Shown piece after piece: positions 8,612 through 17,424 of a DNA stretch of 64,000 bases. Source of the DNA: JBCCOW01 sp038749105 (lineage in GTDB: Bacteria > Planctomycetota > Phycisphaerae > Phycisphaerales > Phycisphaeraceae); NCBI GenBank assembly GCA_038749105.1, contig JBCDIM010000010.1:1-64000 (forward strand), written 5' to 3'. Within the stretch, counting starts at the first letter, position 1, and each line of letters starts with the position of its first letter. The notes below the pieces were generated by a model, which saw only the letters and a list, made by a program, of their open reading frames with translations, did no database searches and was not told the origin of the DNA. Both the position numbers and the translations under genes were made by a program.

Positions 8612-9637
8612 ATGCGTCGATCCATCATGCCCGTTCTCGTCGCCGCCTTGATCTGCGTGGTGTTCACCACCGACGCGATGGCGATCTACCACACCAGCCT
8701 TGGGCGTTTCGCACAGCGTGATCCCATCGGGTACCCCGATGGGATGAATGCGTATGCGGGGCATCATGTGGTGTATGGGGGACTGGATCCATCGGGTCTG
8801 ATTCTCGTTGCAGTTGATGGAACGTCTAGTAGGCGTTACCTGGACGGTGTAAGGGCTCCCCGAAGGAGAGGCGGAGAACCTGTCCTAATCAGACCTGGTG
8901 CACCCCGGACTGAGACCGATTTGTGGCGAAGTCATGTGCGTAATTTTTATGACGACTATCGCGATCCACCTAAAAGGTATTGGCATGGACCAGATACAGC
9001 ATTCCCCACAACTGTTGCAGCAAGGGAGAGTCATGGCATTCATAATGGTGCTTACGAATGGGTTTGCAAGCAATGGTGTGATAGTGGATGCGAAGAACCG
9101 ATTGACCTGATCGGCCATAGCCGCGGAGGCTACATAGTCCTGCAGATCGCAGAATCATTAAATGTTCATGGGTGTAAGTGCGACGGGGAAGCTGATGCCA
9201 ATGTGCCTGTCCCTGTGAGATTCTTGGGAATGTACGACCCTGTAGACAGTGCTCCGGGGTTTGGGCAGACCGGGGATATCCCTCCTAATGTCCAGAACTC
9301 ATACGTTGTAATTGCTACACATCGCGTGGTCCGTGGGCCATGGACTATGAGAAGAGTCACGGTTGCTCAGTCTAGGCCATTTTTTAACCGTGAAGGTCAT
9401 GAAGCCAGAGATCCAAACGCCACGAATCATAATACCGGTAGCTTTGTCGGAACTCACGGCGGTGTTGGAGGAGCCCCTTGGGATGGTGACAGGCCACATG
9501 GGCATACTGAGCAAAACGATATATTTCAAGCAATTGTTTCAGACAGGGCTATGCGAAATAGTGCTCAGGCTGCCGGCGTTAATATCCCCGACATAGGAGA
9601 CTACGGCTATCGTCCTGGCGGTGGCGCTGTTGATTAA
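8612..9637 (+). CDS. Secreted RHS-core remnant fused to DUF2235/Tle1-like lipase domain
   Basis: The protein has 341 residues. Residues 1-24 form a signal peptide. Residues 26-61 match the very end of an RHS repeat-associated core (LGRFAQRDPIGYPDGMNAYA then GLDPSG). The rest resembles DUF2235, the Tle1 phospholipase family of type VI effectors: VDGT at 68-71, a nucleophile elbow GHSRGG with Ser170, MYDPVD at 208-212 as candidate Asp, and GTHGGVGG at 280-287 with candidate His. A Cys-rich stretch lies at 152-160. The usual thousand-residue RHS repeat barrel is absent. A Shine-Dalgarno-like AAGGGG precedes the ATG. GC content falls through the gene. The lipoprotein gene that follows is a candidate immunity gene. 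Effector function is inferred. Confidence 0.65.
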   Translation: MRRSIMPVLVAALICVVFTTDAMAIYHTSLGRFAQRDPIGYPDGMNAYAGHHVVYGGLDPSGLILVAVDGTSSRRYLDGVRAPRRRGGEPVLIRPGAPRTETDLWRSHVRNFYDDYRDPPKRYWHGPDTAFPTTVAARESHGIHNGAYEWVCKQWCDSGCEEPIDLIGHSRGGYIVLQIAESLNVHGCKCDGEADANVPVPVRFLGMYDPVDSAPGFGQTGDIPPNVQNSYVVIATHRVVRGPWTMRRVTVAQSRPFFNREGHEARDPNATNHNTGSFVGTHGGVGGAPWDGDRPHGHTEQNDIFQAIVSDRAMRNSAQAAGVNIPDIGDYGYRPGGGAVD

Positions 9638-9659
9638 TCCTAAATCATCGCGATCTCAT

Positions 9660-10235
9660 ATGCATATACAATACTTATTAATATCTGCATTAGTGGTGAC
9701 GCTGTCTTCTGGGTGTGGGCAGATGGCTAAAAATATATGTGCATCTGAAGATCTGCCAGACGGAATCTGGGTATGCGATGACCCAATTTTTGTAGAGGTA
9801 AAATTTTCCGAGGGCGTTGAATACATCGACGGCGGCAGTGGATTTAGATTGTGCCTATTTAAAGAATCAGAGAATCAAACAACAATTCCCATATTCTGCT
9901 ATTTAAGAGGCAAAGCTGGGGGAGGGCGAGAACAAAGAGATATCTGGCCGATTATTTATACGATCTCGTCGAATAAGGATTCGATTGTTTTATTGCCTCC
10001 AGATTATTCTTCAGGTGATTATTTTCTTGCTCTCAATCCAATATCCGACGCAGGCCGTTCGACTTGGTACCGCCTGGATCTAGATGCGAATAAGATTGAA
10101 AAATTGAATAACCGAAAAATGGTGATGCCGACCTTGGATAATGCAAGTTTGATTGCAGACGGATATGCCAAAGACACGTTCCTGGAACTTATTGAGAAAG
10201 CGCAGGCGTATAGATCTAAATTAAGGCAATCTTAA
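9660..10235 (+). CDS. Low-GC lipoprotein, candidate immunity protein
   Basis: The protein has 191 residues from the ATG at 9660, which opens a signal sequence ending in the lipobox LSSGC, so it should be a lipoprotein facing the periplasm. I do not recognise the rest, which is a beta-rich sequence without clear motifs. Base composition differs sharply from the neighbourhood: lines 9661-9720 and 10081-10140 count to 42% and 35% G+C. It starts 22 bases after the RHS-lipase gene on the same strand. Immunity proteins of Tle lipases are often periplasmic or lipoproteins, so position and topology suggest that role, but no sequence match supports it. Confidence 0.7.
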   Translation: MHIQYLLISALVVTLSSGCGQMAKNICASEDLPDGIWVCDDPIFVEVKFSEGVEYIDGGSGFRLCLFKESENQTTIPIFCYLRGKAGGGREQRDIWPIIYTISSNKDSIVLLPPDYSSGDYFLALNPISDAGRSTWYRLDLDANKIEKLNNRKMVMPTLDNASLIADGYAKDTFLELIEKAQAYRSKLRQS

Positions 10236-10380
10236 AGTTTGGGTTGTAATGTCAATAAAGATCTGAACGGTGCCGATACGTCTCCGTCTGCCTGAGCCTA
10301 TTTCGGTAGTGTTCATAAAATAACGTACATTTGATTGAGCAGTATTCCGGGGATGGTAAACGGAGCAGAATGGGCGTCAG

Positions 10381-13173
10381 TTAATTCTGGTACTCTTTGG
10401 TGAACTCGGCGGGGACGCGGTCGTCTTCGTCTTCTTTCTCGGCGTCCTCTTCGTATTCCTCGTACTCGTACTCCACGTCGTCGTCGGCCTCGGCTTCCTC
10501 GACGTCTTCGTATTCCAGTTCTTCTTCGGCGTCGCTGTGGGCTTCGGTGTCTGGGGCTTCAGATTCGTCATCTTCACTTCCGGGGGCGATGACTTCGCCT
10601 TCGCCGTGGACGGTGACGCCGGCGTCGGCGGCGGCCTGGGCTTTCATCGCTTCCCACTCTTCGGTGGTGATGAGGACTTCGCGGGCCTGGGCGGTCTTGT
10701 GGCCGCCGAGGACGCCGTATTGTTCGAGCATCTCGATGATGCGGGAGGCGCGGGCGTAGCCGATGGTGAGCTTGCGTTGAAGGAGGGAGACGGAGCCGCG
10801 GCCGGTCTCGATGAGGATTTCGACGGCCTGGTCGAAGAGGGGGTCGCGGTCGTGTTCGAGGGCTTCGACGCCGTCGCCGCGCATCTGGACGAGCTGAGGC
10901 TCGAAGGATTGCTGGGAGACGTCGCGGAGGAACTTGACGGACTTGCGGATCTCGTGGTCGTCGACGAGGGTGCCCTGGGCGCGGATGAGCTCGGAGGAGC
11001 GAGGGGACAGGAAGAGCATGTCGCCGTGGCCGAGGAGGAGCTCGCCGCCCTTCTGGTCGAGGACGATGCGGGAGTCCATGCCGGAGGCGACCTTCATGGC
11101 GATGCGGCAGGGCATGTTGGATTTGATGAGGCCGGTGACGACGTTGGCGGAGGGGCGTTGGGTGGCGAGGATGAGGTGGATGCCGACGGCGCGGGCTTTC
11201 TGGGCGATGCGGACGATGTAGCCCTCGACCTCTTTGTTGGTCATCATCAGGTCGGCGAGCTCGTCGATGATGAAGACCATGTAGGGGAGCTTCTTGGGGA
11301 TGCGGGCGGCTTCCTCCTCGGAGCCGGGCTCCATGCGGTCTTTGATCTCGTCCCAGCCAAGCTCGTTGTAGGAGGCGATGTCGCGGACGCCGACCTCGGC
11401 GAGGAGCTCGTAGCGCTCGTCCATCTTGGTGACAGCCCACTCGAGGATGGCGGCGGCCTTGGACATCTCGGTGACGACGGGGCACATGAGGTGGGGGATG
11501 GATTTGAACTGCGACATCTCGACCATCTTGGGGTCGACGAGGACGAGCTTGAGTTCGTCGGGTCGCTTGGTGAAGAGGAAGGACATGATGATGGAGTTCA
11601 TGCAGACCGACTTGCCGGAGCCGGTGGTGCCGGCGATGAGCATGTGGGGCATGGCGTTGAGGTCGTGGACGAGCGGGGTGCCGGAGGCGTCCTTGCCAAG
11701 GAACATGGGGAGCTTCATTTTGGAGGCTTTGTCGTGGGCGACGGACATGAGCTCCTTCATACGGACGCGTTCTTTTTTGGTGTTGGGCACTTCGACGCCG
11801 ACGGTGTTTTTGCCAGCCATGTTGGCGACGATGCGGATGTTGGGGGCCATCAGGGCACGGGCGAGGTCGGAGTCGACCGCGGCGAGCTTGGCGACCTTGG
11901 TGCCCGGGGCGAGGCGGACCTCGAAGAGGGTGATGACGGGGCCGGAGTCGATGCCGACGACCTCGCCGTCGATCTTGTACTGCTTCATCGCCGACTCGAG
12001 CTCGACGGCCTGGTCGCGGACGATCTGGGCCATCTCTTCGTTGAAGTCGCCCTCGGGTTCTTCGAGCAGGTCCATCGTCGGGAACGCGTAGCCGGAGAGG
12101 TCGACTTCTTGGCGGGGCAGTTCCTTGGCTTCGGGGCGGGCGGCGAAGTTGATGGGCATCTGGGCCATCTTCGCGCGGAGCTCGTCGGGGTCGAACTTCT
12201 TCTTGCTGGAGACATACGCGGCCGGGGCGTCGGCCGACGCGGCGTCTTCGTCTTCTTCTTCGTATTCCTCGCCGTCTTCGTCTTCGTACTCCCACTCGTA
12301 CTCGTCGTCGTCTGTCGCTTCGATGGCTTCGGTGCCCGCGAAGCCGCCGGCGTCTTCGTCGATGGCGACGGCCACGGGCTCGGCCAGGCGTCCCCGCTTC
12401 TTCTTCAGCTTCCGACGCTCGGCCGGCGAGAGGTGGGTGCCTTCGGCCAGGTCATCCTCGGCACCGTCCCACTCCGACGGGTCGCTCTTAAGGAACGGCT
12501 TCGCCATCCACCGGCAGACCCGCGCGATCGGCTCGGGCACGCCGAGCCGCTGCAGCTTCGCCCGCAGCTGGGGCAACGCCTGGATGTTCAGCGCCCGCAG
12601 GATCGCCGCGCCGACCGCACGCGGCACCGCCAACGCGATCCGGTCCATCGCCAGCACCGCACCCACCCAGCCGCTGACGCCCACCAGCACGAACGTGCCC
12701 AGCAGCCCGAACCGCGGGCTCAGCACGCTGTCGAAATACACCGCGATCAGCCCGCCCGGACCCTGCGGCGGCAGCGCCAGCGTGTCCACCGCAAACCGCG
12801 ACTGGTATACGCTCCACCCGGTCGAGACCGCCAGGGCCATGAGCACCACGCCGACACCGGTCAGCACCGGCTGCTCGATCCGCTTCCGTGACGCAGTGGC
12901 CAGCAGGACGACCGCGACCGCGGCGACGAGCACCCAGACGCCGGGCCCGAGCATGAGGTAGGCGTGGTGGGCGAACGTCGCGCCGACCTTGCCGACCCAG
13001 TTGCTGGGCGATTCGTTGGGCACGCCGACGGCGGGGTTGGGCGCGTCGAGCGGGTCGTGGCTGATCAGGGCGGCACAGACCAGGAACGTCACCGCTGCGG
13101 CGGCGGCCCAGAGGATCCCGAGGTAGGGGTTCGGGGGGGTCTCGTCGGGCGTGGTGGTTTTAGATCGGGGCAT
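10381..13173 (-). CDS. ftsK: DNA translocase FtsK
   Basis: This septum-anchored DNA pump resolves chromosome dimers and segregates termini at division. The N-terminus has about four transmembrane segments, followed by an acidic linker rich in Asp, Glu and Tyr. The motor domain carries Walker A GTTGSGKS, Walker B MVFIIDELAD and LATQRPS. A winged-helix gamma domain (LLQRKLTIGYARASRIIEMLEQYGV) reads KOPS sites. After gamma there is an unusual tail of about 70 residues, again very acidic and Tyr-containing. The frame is open to a TTG at 13203, but the ATG at 13173 (MPRSK) gives the more usual N-terminus. Neighbours give no operon information. Confidence 0.95.
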   Translation of the reverse strand: MPRSKTTTPDETPPNPYLGILWAAAAAVTFLVCAALISHDPLDAPNPAVGVPNESPSNWVGKVGATFAHHAYLMLGPGVWVLVAAVAVVLLATASRKRIEQPVLTGVGVVLMALAVSTGWSVYQSRFAVDTLALPPQGPGGLIAVYFDSVLSPRFGLLGTFVLVGVSGWVGAVLAMDRIALAVPRAVGAAILRALNIQALPQLRAKLQRLGVPEPIARVCRWMAKPFLKSDPSEWDGAEDDLAEGTHLSPAERRKLKKKRGRLAEPVAVAIDEDAGGFAGTEAIEATDDDEYEWEYEDEDGEEYEEEDEDAASADAPAAYVSSKKKFDPDELRAKMAQMPINFAARPEAKELPRQEVDLSGYAFPTMDLLEEPEGDFNEEMAQIVRDQAVELESAMKQYKIDGEVVGIDSGPVITLFEVRLAPGTKVAKLAAVDSDLARALMAPNIRIVANMAGKNTVGVEVPNTKKERVRMKELMSVAHDKASKMKLPMFLGKDASGTPLVHDLNAMPHMLIAGTTGSGKSVCMNSIIMSFLFTKRPDELKLVLVDPKMVEMSQFKSIPHLMCPVVTEMSKAAAILEWAVTKMDERYELLAEVGVRDIASYNELGWDEIKDRMEPGSEEEAARIPKKLPYMVFIIDELADLMMTNKEVEGYIVRIAQKARAVGIHLILATQRPSANVVTGLIKSNMPCRIAMKVASGMDSRIVLDQKGGELLLGHGDMLFLSPRSSELIRAQGTLVDDHEIRKSVKFLRDVSQQSFEPQLVQMRGDGVEALEHDRDPLFDQAVEILIETGRGSVSLLQRKLTIGYARASRIIEMLEQYGVLGGHKTAQAREVLITTEEWEAMKAQAAADAGVTVHGEGEVIAPGSEDDESEAPDTEAHSDAEEELEYEDVEEAEADDDVEYEYEEYEEDAEKEDEDDRVPAEFTKEYQN

Positions 13174-13324
13174 GAACTCGGGTCCGGATAAACACGGAAA
13201 CAAGCCCGGCAGGGGCCGAGCGCTATGTGTGTTGATCGGCGTGTCCGAGCCCGCGCCACGAATCTCACGGGGTCGGCGGAGGCGGGGGTTGGGCCGGGGG
13301 GCTCAACGGCTCGGCCATAGGGGG

Positions 13325-13834
13325 TCAGGGAAGCCCGGGTTCGGCCGGCGACGCGTAGAACAGGGCCCGATAAACAAACCAATGGCGGGTACGGTCGATC
13401 ACCCGACGGGTAAACCGGGTCTTCTTGCCGTCGTCGTCGCGTCGCCGCTCGAACGACTCGTAGACGTCGGTCTCGACGGTGGCGTTGAGGTAGCCGAAGC
13501 GGTAGAGCACGGTGTCCGCGCCCAGTTGGCGGGCCGCGTCGGCGGCGACCGCATCCCTCAGCACGGCGTCGGTCACCGCCGTCGCGGTCCCCAGCAGCCG
13601 GCCCCGCTCCGCGGCCGACCGCTGCCCCGCCTCGAAACGCCGCATCGCCACCGCGTCCGCTTCGTCGGCTCCGATCACCCGAACCGGGACCTCCGCCGGC
13701 AGGGGCGTAAGCCGTTCGCCGCTGTAGCCCTGCACGTAGGGATTGGCACAGCCCCCGGTGGTCAACGCGACCCACACCCAACCCGCCCACACCCACCCCA
13801 GCACACCGAGCGATCGAACGGACTGCCTTTTCAT
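13325..13834 (-). CDS. Predicted lipoprotein, unknown function
   Basis: The protein has 169 residues. The ATG at 13834 opens a basic n-region, a hydrophobic segment and the lipobox TTGGC, so export and lipidation are expected. The mature part has no motif I recognise; it contains a mixed alpha/beta region and an Arg/Asp-rich segment near residue 135. The reading frame extends upstream of the ATG, but that part has no coding character. It lies about 150 bases downstream of ftsK on the same strand and might be co-transcribed with it. Confidence 0.65.
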   Translation of the reverse strand: MKRQSVRSLGVLGWVWAGWVWVALTTGGCANPYVQGYSGERLTPLPAEVPVRVIGADEADAVAMRRFEAGQRSAAERGRLLGTATAVTDAVLRDAVAADAARQLGADTVLYRFGYLNATVETDVYESFERRRDDDGKKTRFTRRVIDRTRHWFVYRALFYASPAEPGLP

Positions 13835-14046
13835 CTCACCCCATAGGGCAAAATCGCCGGATTGATCGTGCCTCCGATGCGACTTCAGGGACACCGCGGG
13901 TTCGCCCATCGGGATCGGCCCCTTGCTTACAAGGGTTTTTGGCATGGGTTCGCTGCGATCGATTTTTTTCGGCAGCGCGCGAGACCCCCGGTTCGGGCCG
14001 CGGCGAGATGCGTGCCCGAAGAGGCTCTGAAACTCAATGGCGGTGG

Positions 14047-14649
14047 TCACTCGCCCGGCTTGCGGTAGAAACCGAAGTCGTGCGGCGGGTCTTGGGCGGG
14101 TGTGCGGTAGACCGCCGTCCCCAGCGGCGGGAAGACCCACGGCTCGAATTGTTGCAGGGACGCCAGCGACGCGATCGGGAACGGCAGGTGCTCGGGGGTG
14201 TCGTCCCACGCCAGGATCAGCTTCCCGCCCGGGCGAAGGCACTCGAAGCAGCCGGCGATCGACCGATCCGCCACCGCCACGTCATCGAGCCCGTAACCGA
14301 TCACACCGAGCATCAACACGGCGTCCAGCGACCCAGGCTCGAAGTGCTCAGTCACGTTCGCGACCGAGTCGGTGATGTGGCGGTCGCTGCCATAGCGGGC
14401 CCGGCGGGGGTCGATCTCCAGCGTCCAGAACTCGCGCTCCCGGAAGAGGCCCGCGTAGTGCCAGGTGTACCAGTGGCAGCCGACGAACAGGATGCGTTGC
14501 AGGTCGGGCTGGTCGAGCAGATACGGGAACAGCGTCTGCTCGTGCAGCCGGCGGTCGGGGCGGTCGAGCGTGGGCCCGACGCCGCAGTACAGCATCAGGT
14601 CACGGAGGTTCCGGCCGATCGGCTTGAGGGTCTGTTTGAGGGTGGTCAT
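14047..14649 (-). CDS. Class I SAM-dependent methyltransferase-like protein
   Basis: A Rossmann methyltransferase fold is suggested by ILFVGCHWYTWHYAGLF (motif I region, though the usual GxGxG is degenerate), TLEIDPRRARYG (acidic end of strand 2), LDAVLMLGVIGYGLDD (strand 4) and LRPGGKLILAWDD (strand 5). The substrate is unknown. I chose the ATG at 14649 because GGGAG stands 7 bases upstream; the next ATG, 18 bases further out, lacks this. The gene lies 28 bases downstream of the alpha/beta hydrolase on the same strand, so the pair may share a transcript. Confidence 0.72.
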   Translation of the reverse strand: MTTLKQTLKPIGRNLRDLMLYCGVGPTLDRPDRRLHEQTLFPYLLDQPDLQRILFVGCHWYTWHYAGLFREREFWTLEIDPRRARYGSDRHITDSVANVTEHFEPGSLDAVLMLGVIGYGLDDVAVADRSIAGCFECLRPGGKLILAWDDTPEHLPFPIASLASLQQFEPWVFPPLGTAVYRTPAQDPPHDFGFYRKPGE

Positions 14650-14677
14650 GCGATCTCCCGTTCGCAACCCCCTCAGG

Positions 14678-15781
14678 TTAACGGATATTCCGGCTGCTCC
14701 GGGCCGACCGCCGCGGCGTCTCGGGTTGGAGGTGATGCCCGAAATGGCTCAGTGTCGCTTCACGGATCGGGGTGATGTCGGTGACGCCGAAATTGAAGTG
14801 GCCGCCGCCGTCGAGCAGCAGCAGGCGGGTCATCTCCGGGTTGGCGTCGGCGATGGCCCGGGCCTGCTCGGGGGGGACGTGCACGTCGTTCTCGGAGTGG
14901 ATCAGCAGGACCGGAGCGTGGGTGAACTGGATGGCGAGGGTCGTGTCGGCGTCCGCAGCGGTGAATTTGCCGCTGTGCATCGCGTTTCGGGCGATGGCGG
15001 GCTCGTTGATCAGCCACCGCAGTGGCACGGCCCAGCCGAATAAGCCCTTGGAGAAGCTGGGGACGACGTCGGTGAAGCGGGAGAAGGCCGAAACGCTGAC
15101 GACGGCTTTGACGCGGGGGTCGAGCGACGCCAGGCGGATCGCGGTGACCCCGCCCAGAGAAGCCCCGAAGACGCCGAGCTCCCCGACGATGAGTTGTCGG
15201 CGTTCGAGCTGGTCAATGATCTCGACCAGGTCCCGAGCTTCCTGGGCGGCGAAGGTCGTGGTGTCGCCGGTGGAGCCGCCGTGTCCACGGGAGTCGACCA
15301 GGATCGTGCGGTAGCCCTGCTGGGCGAGGATGCGGGCCCAGAGCAGGTAGGGGTAGCGGTTCTTGTCGTGGTAGTAGCCGTGGAGAACCAGCAGGGTGCC
15401 GGCGGTCGGATTGCGCCGGGTCCGAGGGGAACCGTCGGGGACATGGAAGTAGATGCCGCGCTCGTCGTCGATGAGCTCCTCGTTGCTGGGGTCGATGATC
15501 CAGAGCGAGAGCCAGACCGGAGCGGGGTCAGGCTGATCCGCGCTGGCGAGTTCCAGGTAGAGGCGTTGATCGATGACCGTGCCGGCGGGTTCAGCGGCGG
15601 GGGGGCTGTGGGTGTCGCGCACTTCGTCGAGCGACTTGCCCGCGTTGGGCGGCGAGACGATGGCGTGCCCGATGACGCCGGAGCAGCTGTAGAGCAGCGG
15701 GGGGGTGATCAGCAGAAAGCCGAGCAGCAGCCAGCGTTTTCGGCGGGCGAGGCGTCGGCGGATTATGGAGATCACATGCAT
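14678..15781 (-). CDS. Membrane-anchored alpha/beta hydrolase
   Basis: The protein has 367 residues and an N-terminal hydrophobic segment (WLLLGFLLITPPLLYSCSG, about residues 17-35) that should hold it in the membrane with the hydrolase domain outside; the Cys is not in a strong lipobox. The fold is marked by LLVLHGYYHDKN, VDSRGHGGS, the nucleophile elbow GASLGG (Ser about 206), SENDVHVP with the acid, and GGGHFNF with the His. It belongs to the peptidase-S9/YqkD-like hydrolase group; the substrate is unknown. Confidence 0.83.
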   Translation of the reverse strand: MHVISIIRRRLARRKRWLLLGFLLITPPLLYSCSGVIGHAIVSPPNAGKSLDEVRDTHSPPAAEPAGTVIDQRLYLELASADQPDPAPVWLSLWIIDPSNEELIDDERGIYFHVPDGSPRTRRNPTAGTLLVLHGYYHDKNRYPYLLWARILAQQGYRTILVDSRGHGGSTGDTTTFAAQEARDLVEIIDQLERRQLIVGELGVFGASLGGVTAIRLASLDPRVKAVVSVSAFSRFTDVVPSFSKGLFGWAVPLRWLINEPAIARNAMHSGKFTAADADTTLAIQFTHAPVLLIHSENDVHVPPEQARAIADANPEMTRLLLLDGGGHFNFGVTDITPIREATLSHFGHHLQPETPRRSARSSRNIR

Positions 15782-15835
15782 GAATATCCCCTCCCGAGTC
15801 TAAGCGACCTTGCGGGCGGCCCGGTCGCGCGGCGC

Positions 15836-15864
15836 AAGAAAAAGCCCGCTGGGGAAAGCGGGCT
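15836..15864 (-). terminator. Rho-independent terminator after the A-type Fe-S carrier
   Basis: A perfect 8-bp stem (AGCCCGCT / AGCGGGCT, loop of six) is followed on the minus strand by TTTTCTT. It begins 27 bases past the stop of the gene at 15891-16223. Confidence 0.85.
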
Positions 15865-15890
15865 CAAGGGGGTTTCGATTGAGTTGGCGG

Positions 15891-16223
15891 TCAGGCGCTG
15901 AACGAGCTGCCGCAACCGCAGGTGGCGTTCGCGTTGGGGTTGTTGAACACGAAGCCCCGGCCCATGATCTCGTCCTTGAAGTCGATCGAAGTGCCGTTGA
16001 GGTAGAGGTAGGACTTGGGGTCGCAGACGACGCTGATGCCGTGCTGGTCGAACTTCTCGTCGGTGTCCCGCTCCTGCTCGGTGAGGTCGAGGAGGTACGA
16101 GAACCCGGAGCAGCCGCCACCCTTCACGCCGACGCGCAGTCGGACCTTATCGGAGTCGAGCTCCTGCTGATCGATGATGGTCTTGATCTCACGGGCGGCG
16201 GTTTCAGTCAGTTGGACGGGCAT
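15891..16223 (-). CDS. erpA: A-type iron-sulfur carrier protein (IscA/ErpA)
   Basis: The protein has 110 residues and belongs to the HesB/IscA family, which carries Fe-S clusters to apoproteins in the cytoplasm. The three conserved cysteines are present: the first in GGGCSGFSYLL (about residue 38) and the pair in the C-terminal TCGCGSSF. A Shine-Dalgarno GAAGGAG lies 9 bases before the ATG, and TATACT (16247-16252, minus strand) is a possible -10. It is separate from iscU/iscS but close to them, fitting a dispersed ISC set. ErpA and IscA cannot be told apart with certainty here. Confidence 0.92.
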   Translation of the reverse strand: MPVQLTETAAREIKTIIDQQELDSDKVRLRVGVKGGGCSGFSYLLDLTEQERDTDEKFDQHGISVVCDPKSYLYLNGTSIDFKDEIMGRGFVFNNPNANATCGCGSSFSA

Positions 16224-16399
16224 ATCAACGGCTCCTTCGGGACGGAAGTATAGACGCTTTCCTGCAATAGAGCGAGGGGCAACCGGTGTTTATTCCCGGC
16301 AGTTAAGGCCCCGTGCGGTCTTGAAAGTATCGGCTGACTATGGGCTTGAGCCTCAGCGGTCCGCCGTGATCAAGCGGAGCCCTCGGCCTCCTGAGCGGG

Positions 16400-16648
16400 T
16401 CAGTCCCGGAAGCGGAAGAAGGTGACCGCCAGAGCAGCGAAAGCGAGCAGGACCACCGCGATCCCCCCGACCGTGGCCGCGACAGGGATGCCCGCCCGGG
16501 TGCGGAGGATCTGGCTCACGAGATCGGCGGTCGACAGGTCGTAAAACTGCCGGCTGGGCCAGGTTGCGAAGCCCCAGGTAGCCAGCCAGATCCCGAGGGC
16601 GGCGAAAACCTGCAAGGCAATCAGGATCGAGAGGCGTTTAACGTTCAC
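16400..16648 (-). CDS. Small two-helix membrane protein, unknown
   Basis: The protein has 82 residues with two hydrophobic segments (about residues 7-28 and 55-77) and a short loop between them that faces outside or in the periplasm. It ends in a positively charged tail. No family is recognised. It lies between the Fe-S genes on the same strand, but the spacing of more than 170 bases on each side gives no operon evidence. Confidence 0.5.
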   Translation of the reverse strand: MNVKRLSILIALQVFAALGIWLATWGFATWPSRQFYDLSTADLVSQILRTRAGIPVAATVGGIAVVLLAFAALAVTFFRFRD

Positions 16649-16891
16649 GGCAGTCAGGGCTTTGCGGGCGAATTAGGGAACGGATCGTCGGTGGGACATC
16701 CACACGAGGCCCAACGAGTCACTCAGTTTAACTATCGGGCGGCCCGCCGTTGGCCTTGGATCGGGTTGTCAGCTTTTTTCAACGCAACCGCCTCGCCGAT
16801 CACGGCACCGCGGTGGGGCGGGGAGTGCGGACAGGCGAGGCGGGATTAGTCGTTGGGTTGTAGAGCCGCGTGCCGGGACGGGACCCGGCAG

Positions 16892-17359
16892 TTATGCGGA
16901 CGCAGACGACGGCGAACCGGTACCTTCGGCGTGGTCATGGTCGTGGTCGTGGTCGTGATCATCGTGGTCGTGGTGGATGCCGGCCTTCTCCTCGTAGTCG
17001 TGGACGGCGGCCTTGATGCAGTCTTCGGCCAGGACCGAGCAGTGGATCTTCACCGGCGGGAGGCTCAACTCCTGCACGATCTCGGTGTTCTTGATCTCCT
17101 CGGCCTCGTGGAGGGTCTTGCCCTTGATCCACTCAGTGGCAAGCGAGGAAGACGCGATGGCTGAGCCGCAGCCGAAGGTCTTGAACTTGGCGTCCTCGAT
17201 GATGTGGGTCTCGGGGTTGACCTTGATCTGGAGCTTCATCACGTCGCCGCATTCGGGGGCGCCGACGACGCCGGTGCCGACGGTCGGGTCGGTCTTGTCG
17301 AAGCTGCCGACGTTGCGGGGGTTCTCGTAGTGGTCGATGACTTTGGGGGAGTAGGCCAT
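16892..17359 (-). CDS. iscU: Fe-S cluster scaffold IscU with His/Asp-rich tail
   Basis: This is the scaffold on which IscS-derived sulfur and iron are assembled into 2Fe-2S clusters. The three ligand cysteines are in place: GAPECGDVMKLQ, KTFGCGSAIASSS and KIHCSVLAEDCI. Start MAYSPKVIDHYENPRNVG is the family N-terminus; the frame upstream of 17359 is not coding-like. After the normal end of the family (about residue 125) there is a tail of about 30 residues carrying a run of alternating His and Asp, which looks like a metal-binding segment. A GC hairpin (16871-16890) follows the stop but has no T-run. iscS is 65 bases upstream. Confidence 0.93.
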   Translation of the reverse strand: MAYSPKVIDHYENPRNVGSFDKTDPTVGTGVVGAPECGDVMKLQIKVNPETHIIEDAKFKTFGCGSAIASSSLATEWIKGKTLHEAEEIKNTEIVQELSLPPVKIHCSVLAEDCIKAAVHDYEEKAGIHHDHDDHDHDHDHDHAEGTGSPSSASA

Positions 17360-17424
17360 GGTTGATCTCGCTTGCTTGGTGGTGATTAATCGTAGGACGG
17401 GTAATCCGGCGGGTCGCGGTGGGG

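Noticed and set aside
10537..12891. Long open frame of 784 codons on the plus strand opposite ftsK
   Set aside because: It is the antisense of ftsK, very rich in Gly, Asp, Val and His without any domain. High GC content makes such shadows long.
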